Of a stretch of DNA of 64,000 nucleotides, positions 45,896-55,989 are shown one piece after another. Position 1 is the first letter of the stretch. Each line of letters begins with the position of its first letter. The position numbers were made by a program, and so were the translations under genes. Under the pieces are notes generated by a model. That model made no database searches and was not told the origin of the DNA. It was given only the letters and a program-made list of their open reading frames with translations. This DNA is from Semisulcospira habei (lineage: Eukaryota > Mollusca > Gastropoda > Semisulcospiridae): the NCBI GenBank assembly GCA_036245525.1, contig BTPG01000008.1, positions 24,819,199-24,883,198 on the forward strand, read 5' to 3'.

Positions 45896-46109
45896 TTAAC
45901 ATAATCTACCCCAGGACTGAAATCCCCAAATTTTGAAGTTACCCACAGAAGGACTGTATTAAAATTCTAGAGACAGATCAAGCATGAATGTTCAAGGGTG
46001 GTACCAGAATAGCTTGGCGCCTATGGACGCCAAACTATTTTGGCTCCACCCTTGAACTACCATGCTTGATCCATGTCTTGCTGTGTTATGTCGGGGCTGA
46101 ATGAGTTAA
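45896..46109. mobile_element. H1 hairpin element, copy 12
   Basis: TTAACATAATCTACCCC start and GGGGCTGAATGAGTTAA end, with hairpin GGTGGTACCAGAATAGCTTG. Confidence 0.72.
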
Positions 46110-46205
46110 AGACTATCATTCAGGTGGCTACAAACACATCAATAATGGGCTTTCCTTGACAGGTGATCTCTAAGAAGGGTGGTCGCTCAAAACAGCTTCT
46201 GCTGT

Positions 46206-46435
46206 ATTGACCCATATCATACTGAGGCTAAAAGCTTCAAATTTGTACACTGCCATATATATGCAAGCTACATTACAGTACTTACAGATAAGGATATATA
46301 GACCAATGGCTTTAGTTCAAGGGTGGTGCCAGAATAGCTTGGCACCTAGAGGCACCAAGCTATTCTGGCACTACCCTTGAACTATTTTAGTCAAACTTAT
46401 TTCACGCACTGGTGTATTCCGAATGATCAGGGTTA
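46206..46435. mobile_element. H1 hairpin element, copy 13
   Basis: Close relative of copies 1 and 2 (CCCATATCATACTGAGGC; GGCACTACCCTTGAACTATT). Left TTAA has become TTGA and right end GGGTTAG. Confidence 0.75.
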
Positions 46436-46439
46436 GATG

Positions 46440-46635
46440 ACAACAGATACAGAATCAGATCATAGACACTTTTTTCAGGTGAAAGTAACAAATTCTACAC
46501 TTACTCAATCTACTACTTCCATTAGATAAAGGACTGGGTGTAGGGGCTCAGGAGGATTTGTGCTTTCTCACAGGCCTTATCAATGTCTGTGTTCTATAGA
46601 GTTCAACTAACAATGTGTAAGTGTCCGATACGAAC
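46440..46635. other. KRIT1 intron without recognised elements
   Basis: Nothing beyond the donor of exon 46636-46759. Confidence 0.5.
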
Positions 46636-46759
46636 CTGTTGTGGTATGTCTCTGCCATGTAAGTTACTGGAATATTCCCTCGTGATCTGCTTCGCCCAAT
46701 GGGCATGGTTTTTGTGCTGCATTACAGATGCTGGGATCAGCTCCTGCAAAATACTCACA
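46636..46759 (-). CDS. KRIT1: KRIT1 exon, F2 lobe continuation
   Basis: 124 nt. Phase from the previous exon demands one leading base, which selects the acceptor GTGTGCAG at 46760 over TTTTGCAG 15 nt inside. The result, SFLTN-VSILQELIPASVMQH then KNHAHWAKQITREYSSN, aligns well with human GFLNEENLKSIVPV...APHWTNRILHEYKN. Donor GTTCGT is weak. If the inner acceptor is used the frame is lost, so it is probably not productive. Confidence 0.85.
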
Positions 46760-47282
46760 CTGCACACAGTGACACGCATGCACACACACACACACACACA
46801 CAAAAGCACACAGAGCCAGTAAGTAAATGTCAGCTTCATTATAAATTATAATCATAAAGATAATCCTAACAAAGAAAGAAACACGTTTAGGATAAACAAT
46901 TACAACACAATTAATGAAGTTTTCACGTTAACACAGTTTTCAAAAAGGACATACAAACAATTCACAACTTATGTCATTCAAAGAAAGAAACTATTTTCTC
47001 TCAAGTTCTGCTCACTACTTTTAATTTTTTTCCAGCATCTATTGCTCCCACATTCTCGCGCATGAAAGCAATTGTTAAAAAGCAAGCCTTTGTGCACTCT
47101 GCTGTGTGAGCATGCACAAGAAAACTCTGGCTTTCTTCTTCTTTGCTATCTGCAAGTTTGAAGCCACATCAAAGACAAACTCTGATCAGCATGGTGACTT
47201 GCAGAATTAATACTTATTAAGTGCCTGTGTGATCCACCTGCCTGAAAACATAAATGATTTCAGTGCCAATTAGTAAATGAGT

Positions 47283-47364
47283 CTACCTCTTTGACTCTCA
47301 GAACTAAATGACTTCATTCAACAGAATGGAAATCACTTAGTTCTGGGAGTCAAAGAGATAGAGT
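47283..47364. repeat. Hairpin in a KRIT1 intron
   Basis: CTACCTCTTTGACTCTCAGA against its partner TCTGGGAGTCAAAGAGATAG, with inner stem AACTAAATGACTT. Confidence 0.7.
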
Positions 47365-47514
47365 CCACAACACGATGTATAAAGCATCTAAAATTGGAAC
47401 CAAAAACTGTGACTGGTGGCGAGTTCAGGCTTTTGAATGGCTCTGTACATGACAATATTAATCCAAACACAAGTCATTGCAATGAACAATATCTTTCAAA
47501 GGACTAAATTCTGT

Positions 47515-47728
47515 TTAACTCATTCAGCCCAACGGCTGTATTTCCCAAACTTTGGAGGCATCATCTAATGACTATGCACCAGTTGCAGGAGATGTATCGA
47601 CCATGATAATTCAAGGGCAGTGCCAGATTAGCTTGGTGCTGACAGGCACCAAGCTAATCTGGCACTACCCTTGAATTATCATTGTCAACCCATCTCCTGC
47701 TGTAGTGTGTCAGGGCTGAATGAGTCAA
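47515..47728. mobile_element. H1 hairpin element, copy 14, abutting a KRIT1 donor
   Basis: TTAACTCATTCAGCCCAACG start, GGGCTGAATGAGTCAA end. The right end stops 2-3 nt before the donor GTGAGT of the KRIT1 exon 47736-47902. Confidence 0.78.
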
Positions 47729-47735
47729 AACTCAC

Positions 47736-47902
47736 TTTGTGAGAAACGATTTATTCACGATAGATGCAGGGCCAGGAAAGCGGATGCAGAAGAGAAGAGA
47801 AGCAAATGTGATGACATCAGAATCTTTGCAAGGATAAAGTCCTTTGATGTAGTTGTGGTACGCCTCGTGGAACAGCAGGTCTAAAGCCTTGGCATTTGTT
47901 AT
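47736..47902 (-). CDS. KRIT1: KRIT1 exon, FERM F2 lobe
   Basis: 167 nt, phase 0 in and phase 2 out. Encodes ITNAKALDLLFHEAYHNYIK, GLYPCKDSDVITFASLLFCI and RFPGPASIVNKSFLT. Aligns with [20 protein letters not shown]...LITLASLLLQI. The donor GTGAGT is consensus and lies a few bases from the end of a TTAA hairpin element. Confidence 0.93.
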
Positions 47903-47943
47903 CTGCAACCATGAAGACATGACAATAATTTGAAAACACCCAC

Positions 47944-48090
47944 TTAACCCATTACATCCTGAGGCTGATTTTTTTAAAACTTGCTTATTGTAGATTACAA
48001 GATAGATCAACCATTTTAGTTCAAGGGTGGTGCCTGAGGCGCCAAGCTGTTCTGGCAGCACCCTTGAACTACATGTACCATAGTAAAATT
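47944..48090. mobile_element. H1 hairpin element, copy 15, left half (rest at 53031-53065)
   Basis: TTAACCCATTACATCCTGAG start and hairpin; interrupted by DIRS D. The remaining right part, TTCAAGCAATAGTG ... AAAAGGGTTAA, follows DIRS D. Confidence 0.8.
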
Positions 48091-48093
48091 TTT

Positions 48094-48290
48094 GTTTCCT
48101 CAAAACACATTACCGATGACATTACTTTATGGAATGCGTCTTAGCTAGCACAATTTCAGCCCAAATTGGTTGTGTACCCATATGGCAGGGGAGGCAAACT
48201 AGGGGCGCCCCAGCCTAGCCAGCAGCCCAAGTAGCCTCCCGTCCCATCCCATCTGGGCATGCACCCACCGGATACCCGTGAGTTTTGTTT
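48094..48290 (+). repeat. DIRS D 5' inverted terminal repeat
   Basis: Partner of 52830-53010 inverted: GGCAGGGGAGGCAAACTAGG and CACCCACCGGATACCC occur in both. Confidence 0.87.
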
Positions 48291-48640
48291 CTTAGCTAGC
48301 CTGGGATGGTTGTGTACCTACTTCTTCGTGGGCTGTGTACGGTGTGACTGGTCTTCTGTGGACTCATTTGACTCCCATGTCCTCTGGGCTAGCCTGTGTT
48401 ACGAAGAGAGACTGTTCAACGGTGCTGGCTTGTTTCGTCGTTGGTTCGAGTCTGCTAGGGTTTCCGCCAACCTTGCTGGCCTCGGTGGGCTTCCTTACCG
48501 TGTGTTCACAGTGCGAGCTGGGCGTCCATCTTGGGTGGGATCTCTACCGCTGGGTGCTGAGGGCTTCGCCTCTACGACACGGTGGTACCATGGCGCTCCG
48601 ACATGGCAAGGTAAAACCTCGGTTGCGGTCTACGACCGGC

Positions 48641-48669
48641 GCTCTGGGGGGGGGGGGGGGGGGGGGGGG
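48641..48669 (+). repeat. G tract at the DIRS D deletion point
   Basis: About 29 Gs between unrelated leader sequence and the ORF1 remnant; G tracts of this kind also occur in ORF1 of A, B and C, so it may mark the deletion joint. Confidence 0.8.
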
Positions 48670-48673
48670 CTAC

Positions 48674-49610
48674 TACATCGAGCCATAGGATGGAGACACT
48701 CCGAGCCCTGGATAAGGCGGCGCGTCTCATCGCCACGTGCCTTCCCATGGAGGATTAGCCGCCTTCCCCTCCACTCAAGAAGAGAGCGTCAGCCTTCGTT
48801 GATGCCGAGTGACAGATGAAGCGTTTCAAGTCTCTCCCCCAGCCTCCTGGTTTCCAGGACCTGCGTGATGCCTTTTCCGCGCATTTGCAGCAGGGCGCTG
48901 TGGGCGAAGGGGGATTCTTCGCCGACACCAAGTGGCCTGCGGACTTGGACATTGCCTTCCACGAGCAAGCCTTTGCCTGCCCTCTACCGTCGGTGGATTC
49001 CCCGGTGCTTGTGCTCTCAGGTACCTCCCGACTTCAACTGCTTTCTGCCGGCATGGACAGGACTGCTACCCTGATACGCAATGCCCTCGGCTCGGTGGGT
49101 TTTCTGGACCCGGTAACTCAAGCCTTGGTTTGACGCGTCGAGGAGGCCTGGCACCCTTCCCTCTCGCCGCTGTGCTCTGGCGGTCTCATACCACACCTCC
49201 GTCAACGCCATGGCCACCGCTGCCAATTGTGACCTGATGTGTCGGGATGCCTTGCTGCGCGACTGCACCCTTCCGACCGACGTGAAGAAGCAGCTACGAC
49301 AGGCTCCGCTCGGTGGTTCGCTCCTTTTCGCCCCTACTTGGCAGGCGGTAAGAACGAGAACAAGGATGTTTGGCCCACCCGCCCCACCCCTGTCCGCTTT
49401 CTGGCAGCCCGCAAGGCTGTGGGTCACGCCCTGCGGCCCGGTAGACCCGCCCCTCGCCCTTTCACCGTCCGAGGTCGTCTGCCCCCCCCGAGCCCCGGCC
49501 TTTGGCCGCTCCCTGGTCCCGCTGGATCCAGGCCCGCCCGTTGCCATGGGCGGGGCAGGGCCCACTGACTTCCTGCCTCGGCCCCCGCTGACCGCTTCTG
49601 GGTCTCCTGT
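48674..49610 (+). pseudogene. DIRS D ORF1 C-terminal half
   Basis: Reads METLRALDKAARLIATCLPM, then MKRFKSLPQPPGFQDLRDAF and NCDLMCRDALLRDCTLPTDV in successive frames, interrupted by stops at about 48758 and 48811 and by frameshifts. The Cys-rich N-terminal module is absent. Confidence 0.78.
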
Positions 49611-49619
49611 CGGCAGGCG

Positions 49620-51345
49620 GCTTGCCAACAGCAGCGACGTTTGGCGGTCGCTGCTTCCAGATGACCCGAGGATCCTCTCCAACATCTCCGAGGGACTGTT
49701 GATTTCCTTCCGGTCTCCTCCCCCCCCCCTGCGCCGATCACCCCTGGGGACCCTGGGGCCGACGGACCCGCTCAGAGCCGACGCCCTGTGCGGTGAGGTC
49801 GCTGCCCTGCTTCAGAAGGCCGCCACGGAGGTGGTGGCACGACACGACTCCCCTGCCTTCTACAGCTGCCTCTTCGTGGTACCCAAGCCGGGCAGCAAGT
49901 GGCGCCCAGTCATCGACCTCTCCGCCTTGAACAAGTTCATCGTCGCCCCGCCCTTCTGCATGGAGACCACCCGAGGCTTTCGGGCCGCTGTGCAGCCTAG
50001 GACTTTGCCGTCAGCCTGTACCTCTCGGATGCGTATCTGCACATCCCAATGCACCCCGCCTCCAGACGTTACCTGAGCTTCGCCTTCGGCGGTGTGATCT
50101 ACCAGTTTCACGCGTTTCCCTTCGGCCTCAACCTCAGCCCCTGGGCCTTCACCCGCATCATGGACGCCATAGTCGCCAGGGCCAGACGGACGTCTTCGAG
50201 CCCCACGTCGAACTACCTGGACGATCTTCTCTTGCGGAACCAGTCGGAGGCCTCCTTGACGAAGGACCAAGATGCGCTGCTGGATCTCCTCGACAGGCTC
50301 GGCTTCCTGGTCAACATGGGAAAGTCCGACCTCGCTCCGTCCTGTCGCTTCGTTCACCTGTGAATGGAATTACGCACCAACCTCAACCACGTATGGCTAC
50401 CGGAGCAGCGGGTTCAGAAGTTGGCGAACCTTGTGTGACAGCTGTCTCAAGCAGAGTGGTCTCCGCCAGCATGTGGCTTCAGCTTCTGGGCTTGATGAGT
50501 GTGGCAGCGGACCGCCTTCCCTTCGGCCGTCTCTACTCCTGCACGCTTCAGTTGCACCTGCTCCTCCACAGGCGACCCTCGACAGGCGACCTCGAGTCTC
50601 CGGTTCCGGTGCTACCGATGCTCCATCCTTACCTTCTTCACTGGGCGGATCCCTCCTGGCTCTCGAAGGGGGTTCCTCTCTACTCGCCCCCTCCCAAGCT
50701 GTCCCTCTGCGTCGACGCGAGTCTCTCTGGCTGGTGCACACACCTGCTACCGATGTTCTCCACGGCCTCCGGCATCTGGCCACCGGACCTCGTGTCCCAA
50801 CACATCAACTGGTTGGAGCTGAAGGCGGTCTGGCAAGCCCTTGTTGCGTGGGAGTCATGTCTGCATCACCAGGAGCTCCTCATCCTCTCGGACAACTCCG
50901 CGGTCGTTGCCTACATTCAGAAGCAGGGGGGCACGCGCTCCCCATCCCTCTGCATCCTCCTCTACCAGGTGCTCCGGTGGTTCGAAAATCGCGGCATCTC
51001 TCTCCGAGCGAGACACATCCCCAGCCATCTAAATGTCCTTGCCGACTCCCTCTCCCGACGTGGCCAGCTTCTCCACACAGAGTGGGCGCTCCGGCCGGAC
51101 ATCTTCCGGATGATCTGCGACAAATGGGAAACCCCCATATCAACCTCTTTGCGATGAGGTGGAATCACCAGCTTCCCCTCTTCGTCTCCCCCATTCCAGA
51201 TCCACTAGCTTGGGCAGTTGATGGTCTCTCCATCCCGTGGGACGGCCTCATTGCATATGCTTACCTGCTGACGGTGCTCATCCCCAAAGTCCTGCTCAAG
51301 CTCAAAGGGTGCAACGCGGTCCTGTTTCTGGTGGTCCCCTTCTGC
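49620..51345 (+). pseudogene. DIRS D reverse transcriptase / RNase H
   Basis: SNSSDVWRSLLPDDPRI start, then PKPGSKWRPVIDLSALNKFI; a one-base shift near 50000; FAFGGVIYQFHAFPFGLNLS and SNYLDDLLLRNQ at about 50205-50240; a TGA at 50361; then RNase H blocks CVDASLSGWCTHLLP, HINWLELKAVWQAL, LSDNSAVVAYIQKQGGTRSP, ARHIPSHLNVLADSLSR. The downstream tail LFAMRWNHQLPLFVSPIPDP is in a different frame. Confidence 0.9.
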
Positions 51346-51534
51346 TAGACCTAGTCGTGGACCACCAACCTTCTCAACCTCGCCACGGGACCTCTACGGT
51401 GCCACAGGACCTCCTCTACGGCGCCACAGGACCTCCTCTACGGCGCCATGGGACCTCCTCTGCGGCTCCCCACCCCACGCATGATGCTCAAACAGCCATG
51501 ACAGGCGCTGTTCCACCCGTGACCCGAGCGACTC

Positions 51535-52570
51535 CTCCACGCTTGGAGATTGTGCGGCAAGCCCTCGCCGCTAGTGCAGCGGTGGAAGAGATCGCTACAG
51601 CGCGCAGACCCTCGACCCGATGAGTCTACGAGGGAAAGTGGCGAGTCCTTTGCACTGGTGTAACCACAAGCGCCTCTCCGTTACGGACCTGACCGTTCCT
51701 CAATTGGCCGAGTTCTTCCTCTGGCTCTTCACCAACCAGCGGTTGGCGCCGATCACCATTAGGGGCTACTTGGCCATGATCGCTGACACGTACTGCCATT
51801 TGGGCCGGCCGGACCCTGGTGACTGCAAAGACCTAGCCGACATGATGGCCCACTTCGGCCTACAACGACCTGCCCTTTGCTCTCTACTTCCGCGATGGGA
51901 CATACCCTGCGTACTGATGTGGCTCAACTCACCCTGCTTCGAACCACTCCCTTTGGCGCCATTGGCCGATATGACGCGGAAGACCTGCTTCCTTCTGGCC
52001 CTCACCACGGCTTCCAGGGTCAGCAACCTGCACGCGCTGCCAGCACGCCCCTCCTGCTTACAGTTCCGGACTGATGGCTCTGTGCAACTCCTGACCGACC
52101 CAGCCTTCCTAGCCAAGACCCGGTCTCCGTTGGCCGCCCCTCCGGTGATCACCATTCGGCCTTTGAGAGATTCCAGCCCTGTCTGGGAGTCCAAACAGCA
52201 GGACGCGGTGAGAGCTTTACGCAAGGGATGCACCCACCTATGCCTCCATCTGTCCCCAGGTAGAACTGACATCTCAGCCCTGATGATTTCCTCCTGGCTC
52301 CGATGGGTGATACACTCCGCCTACCAAGACCTCTCGCCTGATGCAGCCAAATGAATGATCAGGGCGCACGAGGTCAGATCTATGGCCGCGAGCCTCGCAT
52401 TCGACCGCAACTGCGCAGTCAAAGACATTGTGGTGGCCGTGGGCTGGCGAGCAGAGTCCACCTTCGCCCAATTCTACCTGAGGGACCTCTCCAGCCAGCG
52501 CGAGAATCTGTCGCTGGTGGGAGACATCGCAGCGGCGCAACACTCCCTCCCAGCGCCCCTGGTGCCGTAG
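51535..52570 (+). pseudogene. DIRS D tyrosine recombinase
   Basis: LTVPQLAEFFLWLFTNQRLA, ITIRGYLAMIADTYCHLGRP, LTTASRVSNLHALPA (catalytic Arg), then a TGA at 52352 and, in the same frame region, RAHEVRSMAASLAFDRNCAV (HxxR) and VGWRAESTFAQFYLRDL (Tyr). All catalytic residues remain, but the stop splits the protein. Confidence 0.9.
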
Positions 52571-52680
52571 GTAACTCTTAGCTGAAAATGTCAGGAGGTT
52601 GCTCCAGGGAGGGCGGGTCTAGTTGACAGAATTTAGGGGTTATGGGGTTTTACACGGCACCCACCTCCTATTCGCCATTC

Positions 52681-52775
52681 TTCCATAAAACAATGTCATC
52701 GATAATGTGTTTTGAGGAAACGAATTTTTCTCTAAAATGTATTTTTTCGAAAAATACTTACCGATGACATTACTC
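52681..52775 (+). repeat. DIRS D internal complementary region
   Basis: Left half is the inverted copy of the element's 5' end (TTCCATAAAA...GAGGAAAC), right half the inverted copy of its 3' end (TTTTTCTCTAAAATGTATTT). Confidence 0.88.
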
Positions 52776-52814
52776 GAAGGACCCTCCCACCTGCCCCGCT
52801 TGCCGCTAGTCACC

Positions 52815-53030
52815 TAAGCAACAAACTGATGGGTATCCGGTGGGCGCATGCCTGGATGGGGTGGGATGGGAGGCTACTTGGGCTACTGGCTAGGCTGGGC
52901 CGCCCCTAGTTTGCCTCCCCTGCCACACAACCAATTTTGGCTGAAATTGTGCTAGCTAAGACGCATTCCATATAGTAATGTCATCGGTAAGTATTTTTCA
53001 AAAAAATACATTTTAGAGAAAAATTTATAT
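52815..53030 (+). repeat. DIRS D 3' inverted terminal repeat
   Basis: Inverted copy of 48094-48290, closing with TACATTTTAGAGAAAAATTT. Several mismatches and a small gap relative to the 5' repeat. Confidence 0.87.
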
Positions 53031-53065
53031 TTCAAGCAATAGTGTTTCGGGATGAAAAGGGTTAA
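53031..53065. mobile_element. H1 hairpin element, copy 15, right half
   Basis: Completes the copy split by DIRS D; ends in GGGTTAA. Confidence 0.75.
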
Positions 53066-53082
53066 ATTCATGTTCATTGACA

Positions 53083-53415
53083 GAGAAGAACCCAACCAAG
53101 AAAGAAACACACTTAGAAAAGGCAGTTACAACACAATTTATTAATATTTCGGGTAAATGCCCTCCTTTAAAATAGACAAACAAACAAGTAAATAGATCAT
53201 TCGCTACTTATCCTATCAGTGAAGATTTCAAATTTTCTGTATTGATAAGCAGTGACTGATCTCTATACTTGTTTGTTTGTCTATTTTGAAGAAGTGTATT
53301 TACCCGAAATATTAATAAATTGTGTTGTAATTGTTTTTTCTAATCGTGTTTCTTTCTCCATTGGTTTCTTCTCCGCATTTTACATGCTTGGCAGTCACCT
53401 TTTTGGTCTGGATTA
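53083..53415. repeat. Fold-back repeat related to 22879
   Basis: Same AGAAAGAAACACACTTAGAA arm, but with about 110-nt arms including TTAATATTTCGGGTAAATG and its complement, and a longer loop. The right side again ends in CTTGGCAGTCACCTTTTTGG. A single arm also occurs at 46866-46925. Confidence 0.75.
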
Positions 53416-54385
53416 TAATCCTTGATAGCTGTGACAACACACACGACTTGTGCTACTAGTACTATGCAGCAATGTCCAAGTGTGCAAAACTATCTTTGGG
53501 TTGATGTTGACTGCCCTTGGCACACACACACACACAATTGGCTGACATTGGCCTGAGAATCTTTTGCCCACTGGGTTATGAGATAGCACCATGGGGGCCA
53601 ATCACGCAAAAGCCTCCAGAGGCTTACTGAGTATAATAAATTTGCCTGTAATCATGTTAACATCTCTCACTTTTTCGTCTTTGTAAAAGTTTGACACCAC
53701 ATCAAAGACAAACATTATCAGCATGGTGACTTGCATATATATATCACTTTTATCAGAAGAAAAAAATCCAAATGCTGATTTTAATAATAGTGCACATTTT
53801 TTTTTCCATATCTTGAAATCATATGATTTAAAAAAAATATTTACATGCAATTTTTTTACAAATAAAAGATTGCGTACATAAAAGAGATCAACATCTTCAG
53901 TGTAGAGTAGCGAAAAAAAACACTTGCTACGCTCGATCCCTACACCATCTGGCTGCAGTAGTCAATGGAATTTTGTGTTTGTGTTTTAGAATCATGTAGA
54001 GTTACTTCCAATGAACAAGATGACAACAAATGTTTTACATTACCCAATGTCCATCTTAAGTAAGTTTGATTGTGATGTAGAGGAAATAAACAAGGAAAAA
54101 GGACCGGAAAGGAATGACTGAAACAAAGACTTGACTTTTAGAAACACGTGAAAGGGCCCACGGCACAGAGAAACCTACGAGTCACTAACCCCTCAACTGA
54201 AACTGCGATGGGTTAGTTTGGGAAATGATGTGCCAATAGTGCACAGCGCGTGTAAAATGAACCCTGCAGCTGGGGTCAATATTTATTCATAACCTATTCG
54301 GCGCCCAGTTGTTGAAATCACCTTCATGGTGGACAAAAGACATTAAGCCCTAAACATGTAATGTGAGTATATTTTCTGTACTGAC

Positions 54386-54540
54386 CTGTTGCTCCATTTT
54401 GACGCTGACTTTGGCATTGCGTCTCCACTTGAAGACTGGCTCCTCCCCCCTGGGGTCGGCCTCTGTCAACATTTCGACTGTGCGAGGATGCCACTTGGCA
54501 AGCTCTTCCATCAAACGGTGGTCTGCCTTCAGCTGCAACT
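54386..54540 (-). CDS. KRIT1: KRIT1 exon, F1-F2 linker
   Basis: 155 nt. Encodes LQLKADHRLMEELAKWHPRT through EEPVFKWRRNAKVSVKMEQQ. It aligns with [20 protein letters not shown]...RRDVRLPLEVEKQ in human KRIT1. Acceptor TTTTCAG, donor GTCAGT. A partial copy of its acceptor region lies just upstream at about 54683-54830. Confidence 0.93.
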
Positions 54541-54682
54541 CTGAAAAGTAGGCATGAAATGAAAGGCACCTCAAATAAAAGAATTTTACTAATACTGGGT
54601 TCATTGGAAAAAATGGCTAACTCTTTCTATTAACTCGCCGTGTATCCGGATGCTGTACGTCTCTAATGAGTTAACAGTGCTC

Positions 54683-54830
54683 TTCCTTCAGCTGCAACTC
54701 TGAAAAGCAGACAGAGAGACAGCTGAAGTAAGTCTTTAATTAATATTGCATACTTCTGAAAAAAAAATGGCTAGCTCTTCAATCAAATGGGGATTCTTCG
54801 AAAAGCAGAAATGAAAGGCACCTTGAGTGA
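54683..54830. repeat. Partial duplicate of the KRIT1 exon 54386-54540 acceptor region
   Basis: CTTCAGCTGCAACTCTGAAAAG occurs at the exon border and again near 54690, followed in both by AAATGGCTA and GAAATGAAAGGCACCT pieces. An old local duplication of about 100-150 nt that copied the acceptor and the first 15-20 exon bases. Confidence 0.7.
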
Positions 54831-54929
54831 AAATTTCCACCATTTTGAGTTTCTTTAATCCAGTTTAAAGCTTGGAAGATTGTCAAAGTCCAAAAGCATC
54901 CTCCACAGATGACAGACCAGGAGCTGGAC

Positions 54930-55030
54930 CAGCCATGATAGTTCAAGGGTAGAGTCTAGTTAGCTTGGCACCTAGGTTCCAAGCTAACCAGGCCCTACCC
55001 CTGAACTATCAATATTATGGTTGATACTAA
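54930..55030. repeat. H1 hairpin core, diverged
   Basis: TAGTTCAAGGGTAGAGTCTA ... AGGCCCTACCCCTGAACTAT, palindromic; TTAA ends not found. Confidence 0.6.
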
Positions 55031-55093
55031 TAGATACAAGATAACATCTCCCGCTGTTGAATATGTAACCTTTCACTCAGGCTGGAACCAAAA

Positions 55094-55290
55094 TTAACCT
55101 ATTTATCCCAACAGCCCTATTTCACAAATATGAAGGCATCACCTAACAACCATGTACCAGTTGCAGGAGATGGATCGACCATGATAATTCAAGGGTAGTG
55201 CCAGATATGGCACCAAACTAATGACACTACCATTAATTATCATGGTCAATCCATCTCTTGCTGTAGTGTGTTAGGGCTAAATGGGTTTAA
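55094..55290. mobile_element. H1 hairpin element, copy 16, core partly deleted
   Basis: TTAACCTATTTATCCCAACA start, GGGCTAAATGGGTTTAA end; the middle GCTTGGCGCC is lost. Lies 160 nt from the KRIT1 exon at 55454. Confidence 0.72.
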
Positions 55291-55453
55291 CAGTGCTGCA
55301 CTCTATCAAGTCTAACAAGAACAAGCCAAAGCATTGCAAGGAACTCATATCAAAGCCAAAATACTTTATCAATCCCTTGAGGTAAATTTATTAACTGCAA
55401 AATGATTTCATGAAAATGTCTTCTGGTACCAAAAGTTCTAAACTCTTACTTAC

Positions 55454-55517
55454 CAAGACTTTTTGAGCAGATCCAAATGGTGAAGATATCACTGTACTTC
55501 ATGGGCAATTTGAATTC
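55454..55517 (-). CDS. KRIT1: KRIT1 exon, F1 lobe (FTIWICS)
   Basis: 64 nt. Encodes EFKLPMKYSDIFTIWICSKS and L, then one base of a Glu codon. FTIWICSKSLELQLK corresponds to human FTIWICSENLSLQLK. The acceptor reads TTTTTCAG, of which only the last five bases are host intron; everything upstream is the 3' end of DIRS E. Confidence 0.93.
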
Positions 55518-55522
55518 CTGAA

Positions 55523-55750
55523 AAATTAATTTTTCTCTAAAATGTATTTTTTACAAAAATACTTACCGATGACATTACTAATAGGAAGATATGCCTAGCT
55601 TACCAATTTCAGCCTAAGAACCTGTTGTGTTCCTACACAACCAGGGAGGCAACTCTAGGGGGCCGTAACCAGGGACCCTGAGTAGTCTCCCGTCCCTCCC
55701 TATCCGGTCACGTCCCACGTGGCGTCACGCCAGTCGGAAACGCTTAGCTT
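55523..55750 (-). repeat. DIRS E 3' inverted terminal repeat
   Basis: Shares CAGCCTAAGAACCTGTTGTG and GGCCGTAACCAGGGACCCTG inverted with 61905-62095. Its outermost AATTTTT abuts the KRIT1 acceptor CAG. Confidence 0.9.
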
Positions 55751-55786
55751 AATGGCGGCAAGCGGGGCAGGTGGGAGGGTCCTTCA

Positions 55787-55884
55787 AGTAATGTCATCGG
55801 TAAGTATTTTTTAAAAAAATACATTTTAGAGAAAAATTCATTTGTTTTCTCAAAACCCTTACCAATGACATTACTAATAGGAAG
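55787..55884 (-). repeat. DIRS E internal complementary region
   Basis: Joined inverted copies of both ends around AATTCATTTGTTTTCTC. Confidence 0.9.
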
Positions 55885-55989
55885 AATGGCGAAGAGGTGG
55901 AGGGTGCCGCCCACAATGTTACCCCCTGTATAGGGCTTAGCCAGACCCACCCTTCCCAGAGCAACCTCCCGACAATTTCAGCTAAGTTT

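Larger units (their letters stand above)
48094..53030 (+). mobile_element. DIRS element D: plus-strand copy lacking the front of ORF1
   Basis: 4.9 kb, the only DIRS copy antisense to KRIT1. Left terminus GTTTCCTCAAAACACATTAC, right terminus TTTTAGAGAAAAATTTATAT. It sits inside a TTAA hairpin element whose halves flank it (47944-48090 and 53031-53065). The 5' half of ORF1 is missing and replaced by a junction at a G tract (48641-48669). RT, RNase H and recombinase are recognisable but interrupted by stops. Confidence 0.9.

Noticed and set aside
45720..45900. Possible exon in R3 copy 2
   Set aside because: Short ORFs on both strands, no homology recognised and sequence shared with intergenic R3 copy 1.
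53602..53850. Apparent exon-like minus-strand ORF
   Set aside because: The TCACCATGCTGAT...TTTGTCTTTGATGTGG block also occurs near 47150 outside any exon position, and it does not fit the KRIT1 alignment or phase.
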